DNA of 64,000 nucleotides from the NCBI GenBank assembly GCA_947628305.1, contig CANQZG010000008.1, positions 86,959-150,958 of the forward strand. The letters run 5' to 3'. The DNA is from an uncultured Muribaculaceae bacterium (lineage in GTDB: Bacteria > Bacteroidota > Bacteroidia > Bacteroidales > Muribaculaceae). The position numbers and the translations under genes are program-made. The number at the start of each line of letters is the position of its first letter. Within the stretch, counting starts at the first letter, position 1. This document shows positions 60,844 through 64,000 of the stretch, one piece after another. Under the pieces are notes generated by a model that ran no database searches, was not told the origin of the DNA, and was given only the letters and a program-made list of their open reading frames with translations.

Positions 60844-63800
60844 TTACTTTTGTTTTTTCTTTTTGAACGATCCACCTCCTAACGCCAGTCCGATAATGGC
60901 GATGCTGACACAGAGCAGCGGAACGGCAAGCGCCGCGTTCCAGAATCCGTGTCCTCCCGTCGCGGGGAGCGTGAAGACCGGCTGGTTCACGACGCGCAAC
61001 GATACGAGCGTCTCCGGATCGGTCACGTCCATATCCGGCGGCAGAACCCCTTCGTATGCGCTTTCGGCAAGCAGCTGCATCCCGCTCGGCGCTTTGGTTT
61101 CCGTCAGGCGGTAGTGCAGTCCCGGATAGAGCCGTTCGTAGGCAATTTTGCCGTCACTACCCGTCGTCAGTTTCCCGTCAACGACGTCCGCGTTTTCGCA
61201 ACCGCCTTTTTCGATTTCAGCGGTGTACTTGACGTTCGCCCACGATTTTCCATCCTCCGACCATTGCAAGCAGAACTCCGCACCCGCGAGCGTATGTCCG
61301 TTCGGGTCGTCTTTTTCGATCTCGATCTTGACCGGGACGTAGTTGGTGAATACAGTAAGCGTGCCGATCATTCCGTTTCTGGTGATAGACGACGATGCTC
61401 TTATAGTTGTATCAGAAGGATTGTATGTGAAGTAGGCAATCGACGGATTGTCTGCCAAGTACTCGGAAGCAGACTGGTATTTGTTCGTTGAATTAGAATA
61501 CCATGTCCATTGGAAGTTTTTAGCGTCCAGCACAGGGTCCTCATTGAATACATAATTTTTAGCTTGTAATGCGAAAACTACAAGACTTGCCGGACGTATC
61601 ATCGTATTGGTGCGGTGGGCAGGAACGGTGATGGTATCCGTTACTACCTGATTGGTGTCGCTATACGTGATTGTTCGCGTGAGCTGTATAGCGGGTATAC
61701 TATAATCTTCATACGTTGTTTCTGCTGATATGCTCGTTGCGTGAAGTCCTGAACCCGTATACGAATATTTAATCGACATGGGACTTGAGGCGCTTTCCGT
61801 TATCGTCAGCGCTGTGCCGTTTTTCCTATCGTAGGTCACGCTGACCTTAAACTCCACGGTATGCACGTCATAGATGACCGTTGAATCGGACCCTTTGACT
61901 TCACTGATGCGGTAGGTGTGCGTACCGACGTTTGCAAGCGTGTAGTAGATTTCCTCAAACGGAACCGTTCCGTCTGCAGTATTCTGCTTGGTCTGCAACG
62001 TCTTCCACGTTCCGCTGACGTTTTCCTCCAGCGTGAAAGTGAACTCTTTGTCGGTCAGCTTGCGTCCGATCAGCACCTTTTGAGCGGTCGGCGTCCAAGT
62101 CCCGTCGGGGACGTAGTTGGTGAAAGTGGTCTTTTCCTTATCTGATGCGCTCGCGGGGTGTTGGTTGCTCGATACGCTTGTCGATACGGTTAAGGTGTTA
62201 ACGTCATTGAACCCGGACCCATAGTGACGGGTCACCGTCACCGTGAACTCCACATAATGGTCGTCATAGGAAACTCTTTCGTTATTGCCTTTTTCCTCAT
62301 ACACGCGGTATATATGCGTTCCTTCGTCCGACCAGCCGTATGTGATTTCGTTGAATGTGACGGTCCCGGAACCGACGATGGACTTGTGGTCAATATCGTC
62401 CCAACCGCTACCGTTCTTTTTTTTCAGGACGAAACTGAACTCGCCGAAATTGCTTTCCGGCTCGCCTGCCGTGTCGAAGGATCTGGTCAATTTTTTCTCG
62501 ACCTGCGGCTTCCAGTAGGCTACCGGGGAATTATCGACGTTGTATTTTGTATAGTTGCCTTTGCCGTCGCCGTCCTTCGGGAAGGAAACATAGTGTGGCG
62601 TCGGGTCAAGTTCATATTCTCTTGGAGCTTCCCTCTCGAAGTATTGGTAATCGCCTTCTGTCAAGTCGCTCCAATAGATGTCGCCATTGAAATCGGAGGT
62701 TTTCGTGCTCTGAAAAATCCAATCGTTCCCTATCTTTTTGTATAGTGCAAATCTCGCTCCTTCAAGCCCGTTCACCCCGTCCGAGCCACCGGCTTTCGTT
62801 TTTTGGATATGAATCGAATACGAATACGGCGGGTTCTCGACCGCGTTACCTCCGTTTGCTTCTTTGGTCGTACCGCTGACAACGGTCCCGGTATATTCTT
62901 TGTTCGTGTCAAATTTATAGCCGGAAGGTGCCGATAGTTCATGCAGGTAATAGGTTCCCGGCGCGAGGTCCGTGAATGTGGCGTAGCCGGTCGAGTCGGT
63001 CGTTGCAGTTGTGATAAGGCTGGTATTTGTCGACGGATTGCCGCTTCTGCTGTACACGCCAAAGGTGACGCCTGAAATCGGTTTGTCCTTGATGTCGACC
63101 TTCTTGATTTTAAGGTTGCCTTTCGATTTAGATTCGTATACGGTGACGTTGGCGTCGTTGCCGGAATATGTCAGGGTGTAGGATCTGCTTACGCTTTTAT
63201 TCGTACCGTTCGGGAACGAAATATCTATCTGTGCATTGTTCAGTTCGTAGCCGGACGGAGCGGACGTTTCCTTGACGTAGTAGTTACCGGCGGGAAGTTC
63301 TGTCCAACTGGCGTAGCCGCTACTGTTGGTGGTTTTGTAGGGGTCCTCAGTATAAAGTTTGTTATCTTTATACAGTTCAAACCTTGCTCCGGACAGGTTT
63401 TCGTTGGTATCAGCGTCTTTCTTATACAGGTAGATATTGTACTTTTCTTCCGGCGGCGGCGGGGTTTCGTTGACCGCGTACAGGAACAGGTCTTGCGGGG
63501 TTTTACTGCTATCTGTTAAAGACCCGGTGTCCAGACGCCGAAGCACATGGACGTCTCTACCAAATTTGAGATAGATGCCGTAATTATCAGTTTCCCCGAT
63601 ATCAGGGTTTTCGTTTTTGATTCTTCCGCTTATGTGGTCTGCATCCGTGAGTGCGGCATGCAAAATTTCATCTGCGACTTCTATGAGCTTCTTTGAGGTC
63701 TCTTGATTTAGCGACGGAAGAAAGCCGTTAAAATTCTTATTTTCTTCAGTCCAATTGATTGTGGTGTATGGCGTCCAAGTATTGCCGACGAAATGCCCGG

Positions 63801-64000
63801 TCACGTATCGCATCAATCGCGTGTCCCATTCGTACCGATACGCGATTGAAACAGCTTCCTCCATAAATCCGTTGGTCCACAAAACGCCATCTGTTCCGTT
63901 AGGATACAATTCATGTGCATAGAAGAAGCAACGGAAGATGAAATCGTAGGACGTTTGCCTTCCGTTGCCCCACGTCGGGTCCGATTCGTTTCCGAGATAA
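60844..64000 (-). CDS. Large LPxTG tip adhesin with Cna-B and FctA repeats, 5' end outside window
   Basis: More than 1050 aa visible; the frame is open to the window edge, and the TTG at 63909 is unlikely to be the start. Three Cna-B-like repeats with E-box ends (YYVKETSAPSGYEL; YYLHELSAPSGYKF; YQYFEREAPREYEL) lie at residues ~150-430. Two FctA-type pilin domains follow (FSFVLKKK...THIYRVYEEKG; FTFTLEEN...THTYRISEVKG), then another E-box repeat, LPATGG, helix and KKKKQK. N-terminal ~150 residues look like an adhesive head. This is the expected layout of a pilus tip protein. Base composition looks more AT-rich than the rest of the window. Confidence 0.88.
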   Translation of the reverse strand, partial: YLGNESDPTWGNGRQTSYDFIFRCFFYAHELYPNGTDGVLWTNGFMEEAVSIAYRYEWDTRLMRYVTGHFVGNTWTPYTTINWTEENKNFNGFLPSLNQETSKKLIEVADEILHAALTDADHISGRIKNENPDIGETDNYGIYLKFGRDVHVLRRLDTGSLTDSSKTPQDLFLYAVNETPPPPEEKYNIYLYKKDADTNENLSGARFELYKDNKLYTEDPYKTTNSSGYASWTELPAGNYYVKETSAPSGYELNNAQIDISFPNGTNKSVSRSYTLTYSGNDANVTVYESKSKGNLKIKKVDIKDKPISGVTFGVYSRSGNPSTNTSLITTATTDSTGYATFTDLAPGTYYLHELSAPSGYKFDTNKEYTGTVVSGTTKEANGGNAVENPPYSYSIHIQKTKAGGSDGVNGLEGARFALYKKIGNDWIFQSTKTSDFNGDIYWSDLTEGDYQYFEREAPREYELDPTPHYVSFPKDGDGKGNYTKYNVDNSPVAYWKPQVEKKLTRSFDTAGEPESNFGEFSFVLKKKNGSGWDDIDHKSIVGSGTVTFNEITYGWSDEGTHIYRVYEEKGNNERVSYDDHYVEFTVTVTRHYGSGFNDVNTLTVSTSVSSNQHPASASDKEKTTFTNYVPDGTWTPTAQKVLIGRKLTDKEFTFTLEENVSGTWKTLQTKQNTADGTVPFEEIYYTLANVGTHTYRISEVKGSDSTVIYDVHTVEFKVSVTYDRKNGTALTITESASSPMSIKYSYTGSGLHATSISAETTYEDYSIPAIQLTRTITYSDTNQVVTDTITVPAHRTNTMIRPASLVVFALQAKNYVFNEDPVLDAKNFQWTWYSNSTNKYQSASEYLADNPSIAYFTYNPSDTTIRASSSITRNGMIGTLTVFTNYVPVKIEIEKDDPNGHTLAGAEFCLQWSEDGKSWANVKYTAEIEKGGCENADVVDGKLTTGSDGKIAYERLYPGLHYRLTETKAPSGMQLLAESAYEGVLPPDMDVTDPETLVSLRVVNQPVFTLPATGGHGFWNAALAVPLLCVSIAIIGLALGGGSFKKKKQK

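Noticed and set aside
58602..60866. 754-codon + strand open frame opposite the major pilin
   Set aside because: Antisense mirror of a repetitive coding sequence with no start signal or domain.
1..64000. CRISPR array
   Set aside because: No set of short direct repeats with regular spacers seen in any gap.
1..64000. Insertion sequences or transposase/integrase genes
   Set aside because: No DDE transposase, serine or tyrosine recombinase motifs in any supported frame; no terminal repeats flanking a gene were noticed.
63700..64000. Thioester domain in the tip adhesin head
   Set aside because: The expected Cys and Gln motifs could not be placed with confidence, and the N-terminus is outside the window.

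Overview
The window looks like part of a large extrachromosomal element (a jumbo phage, phage-plasmid or megaplasmid) of an anaerobic Gram-positive host, probably a gut Clostridia. The Firmicutes signs are AGAAAGGA/AAGGAG ribosome binding sites before almost every gene, sigma-A-type promoters, intrinsic terminators with U-tracts, LPxTG cell-wall proteins with class C sortases, and a dockerin protein. The anaerobic signs are class III ribonucleotide reductase (NrdD/NrdG) and a radical SAM protein. GC content reads as moderately high through most of the window. No ribosomal or central-metabolism gene is present. The element carries its own replication and nucleotide genes, several chaperone and protease genes, and a single-chain RNA polymerase. 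No capsid, tail, terminase or relaxase gene is seen, so phage versus plasmid cannot be settled here.

Layout. 0-8.4 kb (+): the 3' end of a fused beta/beta'-type RNA polymerase gene, four genes of unknown function, a terminator, then an HU-like protein with a small membrane protein. 8.5-16.8 kb (-): an operon read right to left of a 56-aa protein, MoxR-type AAA ATPase, VWA protein, ClpA-like double AAA unfoldase, UvrD-like helicase and a small membrane protein. 17.0-17.6 kb (+): a YdjM-type membrane protein. 17.7-24.5 kb (-): P-loop kinase, membrane thioredoxin-like protein, RarA, a primase-polymerase-like protein and signal peptidase I. 24.8-30.5 kb (-): SNF2 helicase, nucleotide-kinase-like protein, small unknowns, ClpP and NrdG. 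30.5-34.5 kb (-): a tRNA-like gene and nrdD, which is split into four exons by three group I introns.

34.5-43.5 kb (-) is a long run of unknown genes, including five members of a paralogous family ending in a Cys motif, and a radical SAM protein. 43.5-47.9 kb (-) carries a VRR-NUC nuclease, ThyX and a family B DNA polymerase. 48.5-48.9 kb is a palindrome-rich gap. 48.9-52.0 kb (+) carries a RecJ/DHH protein, a CPBP protease and a small unknown. 52.1-53.7 kb (-) has three unknowns. 53.9-64.0 kb (-) is a sortase-dependent pilus locus: large tip adhesin (cut by the window edge), major pilin with YPKN motif, two class C sortases, a dockerin-CAP protein and a minor pilin.

How the parts may fit together. 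DNA polymerase, primase-like protein, helicases, RecJ, RarA, ThyX, NrdD/G and the kinases form a replication and dNTP-supply set. The ClpA-like unfoldase keeps an IGF tripeptide where ClpA has its ClpP-docking loop, and the element also encodes ClpP, so it may carry its own ClpAP-type protease. Seven putative promoters share a 17-nt spacer and TATAAT/TATACT -10 boxes, and six of them begin TTGATT, so many early genes are probably read by host sigma-A polymerase. The genes read by the element's own polymerase are not evident here. The signal peptidase and sortases could support surface display of the pilus.
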